A stretch of 64,000 bases of DNA from Aerococcaceae bacterium DSM 111020 (GCA_015863185.1 JACBXP010000008.1:1-64000); one strand, 5' to 3'; counted from the stretch's first letter, positions 7,541-17,025 are shown. Translations and numbers: made by a program. The notes: a model not told the origin generated them from the letters alone.

Positions 7541-10110
7541 CGACGTCTACCAGAAAGGAGCAGGAGCAATGCAACAACGAGAATAGCACCACCAGCTATA
7601 ATATAAAACCATGGTGACCGTTCACCTGTCAGTGGTAAATTTCTTTCCTCTGAAGCTGGTTCTGAAGATTGTGACTCTATTGATGAAGATTCACTACTCA
7701 ACTCTGGAAACGAGGCATTCGCACCAGGCGTCAGTTCTGTGTTCTGTGAATTTTTTGGTTCATTTCCAGGATTTACTTCAACACCAGTTCGCGTATCAGT
7801 TTTAATAGTAGGTTCTGAATCAGTTTTTTCACTTTCCGATTCGCTTTCCATCACACCGACAATATCGTTTTCAACTAATTGATTTAATAGTAGTTTACTA
7901 TCCACTTCATGTATCGTAATGTTTTCTTCTGATTGATGCATCACGTGATAAGCCTGCCATAATAGTGTTGCATCAGTTACATCACCAAGAGAATCTGCAT
8001 CGATGTTCGTCTGATCCACTAATTGTTCACGTAATTTTATTGCTTCTTCTTCAAAAACTTCCGGGAAATCTTTAGCTAATTGATCGAATAAGCCTTTGAC
8101 ATCATCTGAAGATAAGCGGCTTACGTAATCGAAAATGGTCTCATTAGAAAACTGTCCAAATTGTTCCTCTGTCATAGGTGTGTTTGAGACCAATTGTTCT
8201 TTTACATCATTATATTGTGTTGAGTTATCCACAATATCACTTCCGTAAGTATTAATAAGATCCTCACTCAAAACTTCTAAATCTTCTTGCCCTTCTCTTA
8301 AATAAATTTCATATTCCCGCCACAATAATTGGTCATCTGTTATTTTATTTTCTAAGGAAGGGAGATCTATCGAATATTCCTTCAATTCTTCTTTTATTCG
8401 ATTAATTTCTGATGTGAACCGTTCTGGATATTGTTCAACTAATGCATCATACAATAACACAGCTGTTGGAGATTCATTGAGACTATCAGTAGCGTCTACG
8501 AGCTCATCATCAGAGAATAAATCAAGTTGACTTTGAATAATCGGTGTTTCTTGAATCAATTTTGTTCGCCATGCATAGTCTTGAACGATTTCAGAGGCTA
8601 TTCTTTCGTCAGAAGAAGATTCATCAACATCCGACTGTTCCTGAGAATCACTGATACTTTGACTTGAATCACTCGCATCAATAAGTTCGCCTGGTAAAAC
8701 ATCATAATTCTCAATCAACACTTCTGCCATTCGCGGAATATTTTCTTGACTATCTTCATGCCAAACTTGATATTCTGTCCATAAAAGATCAATCGCAGAG
8801 ACATTTGCCTTCAATGAATTAGAATCTAGCAACGGTTCTTGAACCGTCAGTGCATCTGTGAAGCGTTGGACCTCAGATTCAAATACTTCCGGAACATCAC
8901 TAACTAACTGATTGAAAGCATCACTAATCACTAATTCATCCGCTTGTTCAGGCAATGTTGCTTTAAGTTGCTCATCTGTAATTTGATTTAATTGTTCAGG
9001 TGTCATGGGTGTTTGTTGAATTAACATCGACCGAATCGCATCAGACGAATATTTCAATGTTGTATCTGTGTCTCGCTCTACTTGATAAGTATCCACTAGG
9101 TCAAGAGCTAACTGTTCATAATCTTCACCCATTTGCTCTTCAACTTCCCATTTAGACCATAATAATTCCTCATCAGTGACAAGTTGATTCAATGAATCTG
9201 GATTCAATTGGTGTGCTTCCACTAACGTTGATCTAATTTCACGAATTTCTGATTGAAAAACTTCAGGCGAACTCAACAATAACTGATTAAATATATAACG
9301 AAAATCTTCTTCCGATTCGAGCGGCACTTGGAGTAGTTCTTTTAATGTATCATTTGGAATAGCAGATAGTTGTTCCATTGTTATTGGTGTTTGTCCTATT
9401 ATTTCCCGTGACAATTGTTCTAACTGTTCAGTGGAATCATCTACTTGATTCGATTCTTCGGATTCCAATTCAGAATCTCCAGCGCTATCCGTTAATGACT
9501 CATCATTTGAACTGTTTGTTTCATTTTCGGCTTCCGTTTCTTCAGTAACTATTTCTTCACTATTTTGAGCTTCAGCTTCTCTCATTTCATAAGCTTCAAT
9601 CTCTGATTGAATCCAAGGTTCAATGGCGATAATCGTCTCCCCAACATTATCACCATTGTTAGACATAGTTTCTCGATATTTATCAAGTAGTTCCGTAGAT
9701 TCCACAGCTTTTAATTGATCAGCAGTGAAGGAAGCTTGATCAGTAATTGCATCAACTACTCTATTATAAGCATCATAATCTTCGCCAATTACGAGTCCCA
9801 AGGATGGTGTATAATTCGCTATTAATTCATAAATCGCTTTAATATGTTCTGCTTCATTGGTTACTAACGGATTCGATGCCGCTTCATGAGAATAAGTCAT
9901 TAATAAATCATCTGGAACTTGTCGAAGCTGTTCCGCATTGATGGGTTCATTCTCTAACAAATCTTGTTTAATTGAATCTATAGTAACATTGTCTGTATTT
10001 ATTTCTTGGGCATAAGTCGAATGCACAAATGATACAGGTGTAGCAGTATCGACAAATAACATTGTCAAAGATACAAGTGCGCCACATGTTAACATGATAG
10101 GTTTTTTCAT
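7534..10110 (-). CDS. LPxTG-anchored surface protein with helical repeats
   Basis: The protein (858 residues) is secreted and should be linked to peptidoglycan by sortase. It has a signal peptide of about 34 residues, an LPLTG motif near 825, a hydrophobic segment and a basic tail. Four repeats of roughly 100-112 residues lie near 233-344, 358-470, 515-624 and 636-732. Each starts with a QTPMTxEQL-like phrase, has PEVFxxE in the middle and LLWxxY/W near the end. Acidic Ser/Glu/Asp linkers separate them, and a degenerate copy lies near 50-180. I do not recognise the repeat; it looks all-helical and acidic, suggesting an adhesin or binding module. The start was moved to the ATG at 10110, preceded by AAAGGGGGAG. 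Confidence 0.85.
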   Translation of the reverse strand: MKKPIMLTCGALVSLTMLFVDTATPVSFVHSTYAQEINTDNVTIDSIKQDLLENEPINAEQLRQVPDDLLMTYSHEAASNPLVTNEAEHIKAIYELIANYTPSLGLVIGEDYDAYNRVVDAITDQASFTADQLKAVESTELLDKYRETMSNNGDNVGETIIAIEPWIQSEIEAYEMREAEAQNSEEIVTEETEAENETNSSNDESLTDSAGDSELESEESNQVDDSTEQLEQLSREIIGQTPITMEQLSAIPNDTLKELLQVPLESEEDFRYIFNQLLLSSPEVFQSEIREIRSTLVEAHQLNPDSLNQLVTDEELLWSKWEVEEQMGEDYEQLALDLVDTYQVERDTDTTLKYSSDAIRSMLIQQTPMTPEQLNQITDEQLKATLPEQADELVISDAFNQLVSDVPEVFESEVQRFTDALTVQEPLLDSNSLKANVSAIDLLWTEYQVWHEDSQENIPRMAEVLIENYDVLPGELIDASDSSQSISDSQEQSDVDESSSDERIASEIVQDYAWRTKLIQETPIIQSQLDLFSDDELVDATDSLNESPTAVLLYDALVEQYPERFTSEINRIKEELKEYSIDLPSLENKITDDQLLWREYEIYLREGQEDLEVLSEDLINTYGSDIVDNSTQYNDVKEQLVSNTPMTEEQFGQFSNETIFDYVSRLSSDDVKGLFDQLAKDFPEVFEEEAIKLREQLVDQTNIDADSLGDVTDATLLWQAYHVMHQSEENITIHEVDSKLLLNQLVENDIVGVMESESESEKTDSEPTIKTDTRTGVEVNPGNEPKNSQNTELTPGANASFPELSSESSSIESQSSEPASEERNLPLTGERSPWFYIIAGGAILVVALLLLLSGRRRK

Positions 10111-10212
10111 GATGACTCCCCCTTTGTTTGACAATTATACCGCAGAAATATGAAGTTTTCAGGATTTTTCAGCGAAAATCAATACACTCTATTATCGATT
10201 AACCTTAAAATC

Positions 10213-10243
10213 TTGACCTTTCATAGATAGAATGTGGTATGAT
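10213..10243 (+). promoter_or_regulatory. Promoter of the first ABC-F gene
   Basis: TTGACC (10213-10218) precedes TATGAT (10238-10243) with a long 19-base spacer. A TGG immediately before the -10 gives an extended -10 that can offset the spacing. Confidence 0.5.
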
Positions 10244-10282
10244 AGGCTGAGTAAAAACAACCCTTTTAAGGAGGATTCGTAG

Positions 10283-11923
10283 ATGATTAATGTCTCAAAT
10301 GTTAGTCTCGTATTTCCAGATAAAAAATTATTCGAAGATGTAAATATTACTTTTACCCCAGGAAACTGTTATGGAGTCATTGGTGCTAATGGTGCAGGTA
10401 AATCCACTTTTTTAAAGATACTTTCCGGTGAAATTGCCCCCACTACTGGGAATGTTTCCATGGACCCTAATGAGCGTCTCGCAGTGCTCTCTCAAGACCA
10501 TTATGCATATGAGGATGAAACTGTTATTGATACGGTGATGATGGGCCACAAAGAACTTTATGATGTTATGGTGGAAAAGGACGCGATTTATATGAAAGAA
10601 GATTTCTCAGATGAAGATGGTATTCGCGCCGGGGACTTAGAAGCTCAGTTCGCAGAGATGGGCGGATGGGAAGCTGAAGCTCAGGCAGCAGATATGCTAC
10701 AAGGTTTAGGAATTGATCGATCACTTCACCATAAATACATGCGTGAATTAATTGAAGCAGATAAAATCAAAGTCTTATTAGCACAAGCAATCTTTGGTAA
10801 TCCTGATAATCTATTATTAGATGAGCCGACAAATGGGCTTGATGCAGCAGCAATCGATTGGCTAAGTGATTTTATTATCGACTTTCCGAATACTGTCATC
10901 GTGGTTTCTCATGACCGTCATTTTTTAAATACTGTCTGTACACATATGGCAGATGTTGACTTCGGAAAAATTAAAATTTATGTTGGGAATTATGATTTTT
11001 GGTTGCAATCTAGTCAACTTGCAGCGAAATTAGCTGCTGATCAAAATGCAAAAAAAGAAGAACAGATTAAAGAATTACAAGAATTTATTGCTAGATTCTC
11101 AGCCAATGCTTCCAAATCCAAACAAGCTACCTCACGAAAAAAATTACTAGACAAAATCACTCTGGATGATATCCAACCATCTTCTCGCCGTTACCCATAT
11201 GTCGGCTTTAGCCCAGAGCGAGAGATTGGAAATGATTTATTAAGAGTCGAAGGATTATCAAAAACTATCGATGGCGAGGTTCTCTTTGATAATGTGACAT
11301 TTACACTGAGTCCTAATGACAAAGTAGGTTTCACTAGTCGAAATGACAATGCTATTTCAGCATTATTTGATATATTGATGGGTGAGATGGAACCTGATGC
11401 TGGATCATTTGAATGGGGCGTTACAACAACTCAAACTTATTTACCTCGTAATTCAGCAGATGAGTTCGATGGAAATGATTTACCCATTGTTGATTGGTTA
11501 CGACAATATGCAGATAAAGACGAACAAGACAACACTTTCTTAAGAAGTTTCTTAGGCCGGATGCTCTTTTCAGGCGAAGATGTCATGAAACCAGTCAATG
11601 TCTTATCAGGTGGCGAAAAAGTTCGCTGTCTCCTATCTAAAATGATGTTATCCAAAGCGAATGTACTTGTTCTTGATCAACCAACCAATCACTTAGACCT
11701 AGAGTCCATTACTGCTCTTAATGAGGGACTTATTAAGTTCAAAGAATCAATTTTACTTGCATCACATGATTATGAAGTGATGAATACAACTTGCAATCGC
11801 ATCATTGAAATTACCCCTACAGGGGCATATGACCGCATTAATACGAAATATGAAGATTTTGTAAATGATCAGGAAGTACAAGAACGCATCAACCAAATGT
11901 ATCCTGAACCAGTATCTAAATAG
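10283..11923 (+). CDS. ABC-F family ATPase, YkpA/YbiT type, with one degenerate ATP site
   Basis: ABC-F proteins are soluble twin-ATPase factors that act on ribosomes; the YkpA/YbiT branch has no settled role. The 546-residue protein has Walker A GANGAGKST near 34 and LLLDEPTNGLD near 177-187 in domain 1, a linker with coiled-coil character near 250-290, and a second ATPase domain. Domain 1's signature reads LIEAD (156-160) instead of LSGGE. Domain 2's P-loop region (349-359) lacks the GKS/T core, and its Walker B is VLDQPTNHLD with Gln at 466; its own signature LSGGEK (441) is intact. In a head-to-tail pairing one composite site is complete and the other is not. I recall similar changes in Gram-positive relatives, so this may be family-typical. 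AAGGAGG precedes the start. Confidence 0.88.
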   Translation: MINVSNVSLVFPDKKLFEDVNITFTPGNCYGVIGANGAGKSTFLKILSGEIAPTTGNVSMDPNERLAVLSQDHYAYEDETVIDTVMMGHKELYDVMVEKDAIYMKEDFSDEDGIRAGDLEAQFAEMGGWEAEAQAADMLQGLGIDRSLHHKYMRELIEADKIKVLLAQAIFGNPDNLLLDEPTNGLDAAAIDWLSDFIIDFPNTVIVVSHDRHFLNTVCTHMADVDFGKIKIYVGNYDFWLQSSQLAAKLAADQNAKKEEQIKELQEFIARFSANASKSKQATSRKKLLDKITLDDIQPSSRRYPYVGFSPEREIGNDLLRVEGLSKTIDGEVLFDNVTFTLSPNDKVGFTSRNDNAISALFDILMGEMEPDAGSFEWGVTTTQTYLPRNSADEFDGNDLPIVDWLRQYADKDEQDNTFLRSFLGRMLFSGEDVMKPVNVLSGGEKVRCLLSKMMLSKANVLVLDQPTNHLDLESITALNEGLIKFKESILLASHDYEVMNTTCNRIIEITPTGAYDRINTKYEDFVNDQEVQERINQMYPEPVSK

Positions 11924-11930
11924 TTCATTG

Positions 11931-11980
11931 AACTCTGAAATAATTATCACTCTAATTATTTCAGAGTTTTATTTTATTTA
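11931..11980 (+). terminator. Terminator after the first ABC-F gene
   Basis: A perfect 16-bp stem, AACTCTGAAATAATTA with TAATTATTTCAGAGTT, closes over a 6-base loop and is followed by TTATTTTATTT. Confidence 0.85.
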
Positions 11981-12065
11981 TTAAATGCTCATCAATGATC
12001 ATTATATAATGCTTTTTAAACTCTAAAATGAATTCACTTTTTAGTAAAACTTTTATATAATCTTC

Positions 12066-12094
12066 TTAACATCCCATTCAAACAAGTTTATAAT
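12066..12094 (+). promoter_or_regulatory. Promoter of the broken yebC-family gene
   Basis: TTAACA (12066-12071) and TATAAT (12089-12094) are separated by 17 bases. This near-consensus promoter is intact although the gene behind it is frameshifted. Confidence 0.65.
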
Positions 12095-12125
12095 AAACCA
12101 ATATTATAGAGAGAAGTGTGAGAAG

Positions 12126-12835
12126 ATGGGGAGAAAATGGATGAATATCCGCGAAAAGAAAGGTAAAAAAGATCGCGACATATCAAAAATTTATGCAAAA
12201 TTTGGCATAGAAATTTATGCGGCTGCTAAATCTGGAGAACCTGATATTAATCTGAATCAAAAATTACGGTTTGTTGTTGACCGTGCGAAAACATACAATA
12301 TTCCAAATCATATCATCGATAAAGCAATAAAGGAAGCGACAATGAAGATTATGATGAATTAAGATATGAGGGATTCGGCCCCCATGGATCAATGATTATT
12401 GTAGATGCTTTAACTAACAATGTGAATCGTACCGCAGCAAATATTCGTTCACATTTTAATAAGAATGGTGGTAATATGGGAGTAGCGGGTGCGGTTAGCT
12501 ATCAATTTGATCATTTCGCAGTCTTTGTTTTCCAGTCTAATGAGGATCCTGAAGACATTATGCTAGCATTACTCGAGAAAGATCTCGAGATATCTGATGT
12601 CATTAGAGAAGATAACAATATCGTAGTTTATAGTGCTCACTCTGAATTCAACCATGTACGTGATGCTCTAACCGATTTGAATATAAGTTCTTTTGAAATG
12701 GCAGACCTCGCCATGGTTCCAAAAAATGAAATCTCATTGACTAGCCTCGAATTAGATTCTTTTGAAAAACTCATTGATACTTTGGAAGAGGATGGAGATG
12801 TTCAACATGTCTTTCATAATGTAACAAATGCCTAA
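12126..12835 (+). pseudogene. YebC/TACO1-family gene (YeeI type) disrupted by a small deletion
   Basis: The first frame (12126-12362) starts [12 protein letters not shown] and matches the YebC N-terminal domain, but stops shortly after AIKEA. From 12338 a second frame reads [17 protein letters not shown] straight into MIIVDALTNNVNRTAANIR and the rest of the family. Intact relatives have a Lys-Gly-Gly loop exactly at the junction, and those residues are absent. A loss of about 10 or 13 bases near 12337/12338 explains both the missing loop and the shift. YebC proteins have been described as regulators and as translation factors that relieve ribosome stalling. Internal initiation at ATG 12392 lacks a good ribosome site. 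No homopolymer is present to suggest slippage, though assembly error cannot be excluded. Confidence 0.85.
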
Positions 12836-12837
12836 TA

Positions 12838-12880
12838 AAAAAAGTGTGAGAATCATAAATGATTTTCACACTTTTTATTT
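12838..12880. terminator. Bidirectional terminator between yebC remnant and CBS gene
   Basis: AAAAGTGTGAgAATCAT pairs with ATGATTtTCACACTTTT across a two-base loop, with A and T runs on both flanks. It touches the stop codon of the convergent CBS gene. Confidence 0.8.
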
Positions 12881-13521
12881 TAACGATTTACAACGGTTTG
12901 GACATCATATCCTTTTTCCGTCAGTGATTTTGTCAGTCCATAAACATTTTCTGCCTCAACATGTAGAACAACTCGCACTGCTTGATCAAGGTGGTAAACT
13001 TGCATATGTGTTAAATTATGATTCGTTTCAACCAATGCATCGCCAATTTCCTCAATAACTCCTTGACGATCCTTTTCTAATTCAATCACTAGGCTTGTGC
13101 CTTTAGTATAATACCCAGATATATCAATAAACGCTTTAAAAATATCCTTGTCCGTAATAATTCCTACAACATTTGATTGTTCATCCACTATTACTAAAAC
13201 ACCAATATTATTATTCGCCATTGTCGCTGCCGCTTCATCTAATAATGTATCTGGTTGTTTAGTGATGACTTGGCGCATCATAATATCTTCAACTTTAGCT
13301 TTTTCTAACAAATAATTTAACTCATGGCGATCTAAACTCGTCGCATCGGATGGTGAATTTTTAACAACAATATCTCGCGTCACTAATCCTACGAGCTGAT
13401 TATTCTCAATCACGGGTAAACGATTGATATCATGGGCATCCATGAGACTATTTGCCTTGGCGATGCTTGTATTCCGATTTACTGTAATCAATTCGGTTGT
13501 CATATAGTCTTTAATATACAT
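12880..13521 (-). CDS. CBS-pair and ACT-like domain protein (AcuB-like)
   Basis: The 213-residue protein has two CBS motifs (residues about 1-60 and 78-135, with LPVIEN..LVGLVTRDI and IGVLVIVDE..VVGIITDKDI) and a C-terminal ACT-like region near 142-213 (DRQGVIEEIGDALVETNHNL). CBS pairs bind adenosyl nucleotides, and ACT domains often bind amino acids. The gene starts three bases after livF, with its ribosome site inside the livF end, so it is the last gene of the branched-chain amino acid transporter operon. A role as a sensor tuning transport is an inference from position; AcuB of Bacillus has a similar layout. No enzymatic domain is present. Confidence 0.8.
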   Translation of the reverse strand: MYIKDYMTTELITVNRNTSIAKANSLMDAHDINRLPVIENNQLVGLVTRDIVVKNSPSDATSLDRHELNYLLEKAKVEDIMMRQVITKQPDTLLDEAAATMANNNIGVLVIVDEQSNVVGIITDKDIFKAFIDISGYYTKGTSLVIELEKDRQGVIEEIGDALVETNHNLTHMQVYHLDQAVRVVLHVEAENVYGLTKSLTEKGYDVQTVVNR

Positions 13522-13524
13522 TGA

Positions 13525-14229
13525 TTATCCTCCTAAATATGCTTTCTGAACATCATCACTTGCTAGTAAATCTTCACCAGATCCTGAGAGTATAATTTCA
13601 CCGGTTTCTAGGACATAACCGCGGTCAGAAATTTGAAGCGCCATATTTGCGTTTTGCTCAATCAATAATACTGTGGTCCCTTGTTTTTGTATATCCACAA
13701 TGATATTAAATATTTCCTTGATGAATATTGGTGCCAATCCCATCGAAGGTTCATCTAATAATAATAATCGAGGCTTAGACATTAACGCACGTCCCATGGC
13801 TAACATCTGTTGCTCACCACCTGAAAGTGTGGATGCATCCTGTTTTAAACGTTCTTTTAATATCGGAAAACGCTCATAAATTTCTTGATAATCTTTTTGT
13901 ATTTGATCCTTATCTTTTCTTAAAAAGGCTCCCATTTCTAAATTCTCTTCAACCGATAACCCTTTAAAAACATGACGCCCTTCTGGCACTTGCGAGATTC
14001 CCTTTTGAACAATTTGACGAGGAGAATCCGCCAGGAGGTTCTTTCCTTCATAAATAATCTCTCCTGCTGCAGGCTTTACCAATCCAGAAATAGTTCTTAA
14101 AATAGTTGATTTCCCGGCTCCATTAGCTCCAATCAATGATACAATTTCTCCTTGATTGACCTCAAAATTTATACCCCTTACAGCATTAATCATACCATAA
14201 TTAACTTCTAAACCTTTGACTGTTAGCAT
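13525..14229 (-). CDS. livF: Branched-chain amino acid ABC transporter ATPase LivF
   Basis: This is one of two ATPase subunits of the high-affinity leucine/isoleucine/valine importer. The protein has Walker A GANGAGKST near 37, the LivF-typical GISQVPEGRHVF near 85, signature LSGGEQQ near 134 and LLLLDEPSMGLAP near 154. Its length, 234 residues, is normal. The longest frame starts at a TTG one codon earlier, but the ATG at 14229, which overlaps the livG stop as TGATG, is preferred with GGGAGGT upstream. Gene order livH-livM-livG-livF is the standard one. Confidence 0.93.
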   Translation of the reverse strand: MLTVKGLEVNYGMINAVRGINFEVNQGEIVSLIGANGAGKSTILRTISGLVKPAAGEIIYEGKNLLADSPRQIVQKGISQVPEGRHVFKGLSVEENLEMGAFLRKDKDQIQKDYQEIYERFPILKERLKQDASTLSGGEQQMLAMGRALMSKPRLLLLDEPSMGLAPIFIKEIFNIIVDIQKQGTTVLLIEQNANMALQISDRGYVLETGEIILSGSGEDLLASDDVQKAYLGG

Positions 14230-15014
14230 CAATCATTACCTCCCAAATATGCCTGAATAACCTGTTCATTGTTCTGAATTTCTTCAGGCGTTCCTTGGGC
14301 AATTAGACGCCCATATTCTAAAACATAGATACGCTCACAAATATCCATAACCAATGACATATCATGTTCAATTAAAACAATTGTTAAATCAAATTGTTCG
14401 CGAATTTGTGAAATTAATTGTGTCAATTCTGCTGTCTCTGCTGGGTTCATACCTGCTGCTGGTTCATCCAAAAACAATATCTTGGGTTGAGTTGCTAATG
14501 CACGCACAATCTCTAATCGTCTTTGTTGACCATAGGATAGATTTTTAGCCGTTTCAGCTGCTTGTTCAGCTAAACGAAAAATCTCTAATAATTTCATTGC
14601 ATCATGTCGCATTTGTCGTTCTGTTTCATAATGTGTGGATGTACGAAGAAATGCATGGATCATCGATGGTCCTTTTTCACGGTGCATCGCTATCATGACA
14701 TTTTCTAGCACACTTAAATCAGAAAACAAACGTATATTTTGAAATGTTCGAGCAATTCCTTGCCCATTAATATAATCTGGTGATTTACCATTAATCACTT
14801 CCATTGATTGATTATCTGATGCTAATTCTACCGTGCCTTCTGATGGTTCATATACGCCTGTCAATAAATTAAAGAAAGTCGTTTTTCCAGCACCATTAGG
14901 TCCAATTAAACCAATCAATTCACCCTTTTGGAGTGTCATAGAAACATTTGAAACAGCTGTCAGCCCACCAAAGTGCTTCGTTAATTCTGTCACTTTCAGC
15001 AATGTATTATCCAC
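14229..15014 (-). CDS. livG: Branched-chain amino acid ABC transporter ATPase LivG
   Basis: LivG is the partner ATPase of LivF. The 261-residue protein has Walker A GPNGAGKTT near 37, the LivG-specific insertion with GIARTFQNIRLF near 85, signature LSYGQQRR near 161 and ILFLDEPAAGMNP near 181. Translation starts at a GTG, one base after livM ends, with GGAGG inside the livM tail. It overlaps livF by one base. Confidence 0.93.
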   Translation of the reverse strand: MDNTLLKVTELTKHFGGLTAVSNVSMTLQKGELIGLIGPNGAGKTTFFNLLTGVYEPSEGTVELASDNQSMEVINGKSPDYINGQGIARTFQNIRLFSDLSVLENVMIAMHREKGPSMIHAFLRTSTHYETERQMRHDAMKLLEIFRLAEQAAETAKNLSYGQQRRLEIVRALATQPKILFLDEPAAGMNPAETAELTQLISQIREQFDLTIVLIEHDMSLVMDICERIYVLEYGRLIAQGTPEEIQNNEQVIQAYLGGND

Positions 15015-15015
15015 T

Positions 15016-15984
15016 CTAAACGACCTCCTTATCCGACTGACGATCCATTAATTGGCCAAATCGAAATTCTTTGGTTCCTAACAGACCTCCTGGTTTAAAT
15101 ATCATAATACAAATCAAAGCAACTGCGTAAAGAACCATCCGTAGCTGACCATAATCTTGTAGAACTAGATTAATAATCCCAAGAACGATTGCAGCAATAA
15201 ATGTTCCGGTGAAACTACCGATACCACCAAATACAACAAAAATCAAAATATCAATAGAACGATTGAAAGAATAATCTTTCGGTGTTACAACCCCTAGCAT
15301 CGTTGCTTGAAGAGCCCCACCGATTGCAGCTGTTGCTGCTCCAATGACAAAAGCAGCTACTTTATATCGCGTCACACGAACTCCCATTGCTTCTGCGGCA
15401 ATCTCATTTTGTTCAATCGCTCGTGTCGCACGACCTGTACTACTATAAACATAATTAAGCACAATAATTGTCGTAATAACCATAAAAACATAGACCCACT
15501 GCCAATTAGTAATTGACGGTATTTCACTAATACCTGCGGGACCATTGGTCACACTACGCCAGTTATTGATAACAACCCGGATGATTTCACTCACTCCTAG
15601 TGTTGCAATCGCTAAATAGTCTCCTTTTAAACGAAGGGTCGGAATACCAACTAATAAAGCAATAATAATGGCAACTATAACTCCCACGAGCATTCCTATG
15701 CCCAATCCTACATAACTATTTGTAAAAAGCTTCGTAAAAATAGCAGCGGAATATGCTCCTATCGCAATAAAACCTGCATGTCCTAACGAGAATTGCCCTG
15801 CCACTCCAAGGACTAAGTTTAAGCCAACAGCGTAAATAATATTCAACATGATCGTCATTAAAGTAATTCGATAGTAAGAGTGAATAATGCCTGTTGCATT
15901 AAGGATATATAATAAAATAAATCCAAATACTATGAGGCCCAACCACGCTATATTTCTTTTATGTAATCTTTGCAACAAGCTCAC
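15016..15984 (-). CDS. livM: Branched-chain amino acid ABC transporter permease LivM
   Basis: This 322-residue membrane protein has about eight to nine predicted helices and the conserved cytoplasmic loop GDYLAIATLGVSEIIR near 140, typical of LivM permeases. The motif AEAMGVRVTRYKV near 200 contacts the ATPases. It starts with GTG directly after the livH stop codon (TAGGTG), so translation is coupled. It forms the channel with LivH. Confidence 0.93.
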   Translation of the reverse strand: MSLLQRLHKRNIAWLGLIVFGFILLYILNATGIIHSYYRITLMTIMLNIIYAVGLNLVLGVAGQFSLGHAGFIAIGAYSAAIFTKLFTNSYVGLGIGMLVGVIVAIIIALLVGIPTLRLKGDYLAIATLGVSEIIRVVINNWRSVTNGPAGISEIPSITNWQWVYVFMVITTIIVLNYVYSSTGRATRAIEQNEIAAEAMGVRVTRYKVAAFVIGAATAAIGGALQATMLGVVTPKDYSFNRSIDILIFVVFGGIGSFTGTFIAAIVLGIINLVLQDYGQLRMVLYAVALICIMIFKPGGLLGTKEFRFGQLMDRQSDKEVV

Positions 15985-16863
15985 CTACACTTTCTCAGTC
16001 GTATTCTTACCAAATAATCCTGATGGTAAAACAAGTAATATGACTATCAATAAACCAAATACTACTGCATCTTTATACATTGATCCACCCATTATCGTCA
16101 CAATAGTTTCTAAAATACCAATGAGATAACCACCAATCATCGCACCAGGAATAGAACCAATACCTCCAATGACCGCGGCGATAAATGCTTTCAGTCCCAT
16201 GGCCGTTCCCATGGTAGGTTGGATGGAATTGTAATAAATACCTACTAAAATTCCCGCAATTCCTGCCAGTGCGGAACCTAATGCGAAAGTAAATGAAATC
16301 ACACGATCGACATCAATTCCCATTAATTGAGCAGCTTCTGCGTCAACAGAGACAGCTCGCATCGCTTTCCCCATCTTGGTTCGATTAACAATGATGTTCA
16401 ATAATATCATCATTAAAATTGTTATTACAAATACAAGAATTTGTTTTGAATTAATAACGATTCCAAACACTTTAAAAATCTGTGTTTCAATTGGTGATGG
16501 AAATGCTCTTACTTCTGGTCCTAAGAAATAAATCATAATATTTTGTAAAAAATACGAAACACCGATTGCTGTAATCAATGCAGCTACTCTAGAAGAATTT
16601 CTTAACGGCTTATAAGCAACGCGTTCAATCACCATTCCTAATAATGCCGTCACCACCATCGTCACAAGCATTGCAACAACAACATTTATTTCTAAAACAG
16701 TTATCAAATAAAAACCAATAAAAGCTCCCATCATATAAACATCTCCATGGGCAAAATTAATCAAACGAATTGTCCCATATACCATTGTATAACCTAACGC
16801 GATCAATGCATAGATACTTCCTAACGCAATGCCATTGATCATTTGTTGCATAAATATTTGCAT
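15985..16863 (-). CDS. livH: Branched-chain amino acid ABC transporter permease LivH
   Basis: LivH is the second permease. The protein has about eight membrane segments, the N-terminal GIALGSIYALIALGYTMVYG and the coupling loop AAQLMGIDVDRVI near 190. I place the start at the ATG at 16863 because the sequence GGAAGGAA lies 7 bases upstream; the longer frame would run through that ribosome site. This gives 292 residues, the usual LivH length. It is the first gene of the livHMGF-CBS run, 305 bases downstream of the binding-protein gene. Confidence 0.92.
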   Translation of the reverse strand: MQIFMQQMINGIALGSIYALIALGYTMVYGTIRLINFAHGDVYMMGAFIGFYLITVLEINVVVAMLVTMVVTALLGMVIERVAYKPLRNSSRVAALITAIGVSYFLQNIMIYFLGPEVRAFPSPIETQIFKVFGIVINSKQILVFVITILMMILLNIIVNRTKMGKAMRAVSVDAEAAQLMGIDVDRVISFTFALGSALAGIAGILVGIYYNSIQPTMGTAMGLKAFIAAVIGGIGSIPGAMIGGYLIGILETIVTIMGGSMYKDAVVFGLLIVILLVLPSGLFGKNTTEKV

Positions 16864-17025
16864 CTGTCCATTCCTTCCTTCCATTCGAATGATTATTTAT
16901 TTTTCGCTTATTGAATTTAAACAATAAATAAGCGTTTATTTTACCCTTTATTTTATGACCTTATTCATAAGTGCGAACATCCTATAGAATCTTATCTATC
17001 TCTACAAATATAAACATGAAAGAAT

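Noticed and set aside
10110-10134. Upstream TTG start for the LPxTG protein
   Set aside because: It would translate through the ribosome binding site AAAGGGGGAG that precedes the ATG and signal peptide.
12392-12835. Second half of yebC as an independent 147-residue gene
   Set aside because: No proper ribosome site before its ATG, and the conserved frame continues upstream to 12338, so it is part of a broken gene.
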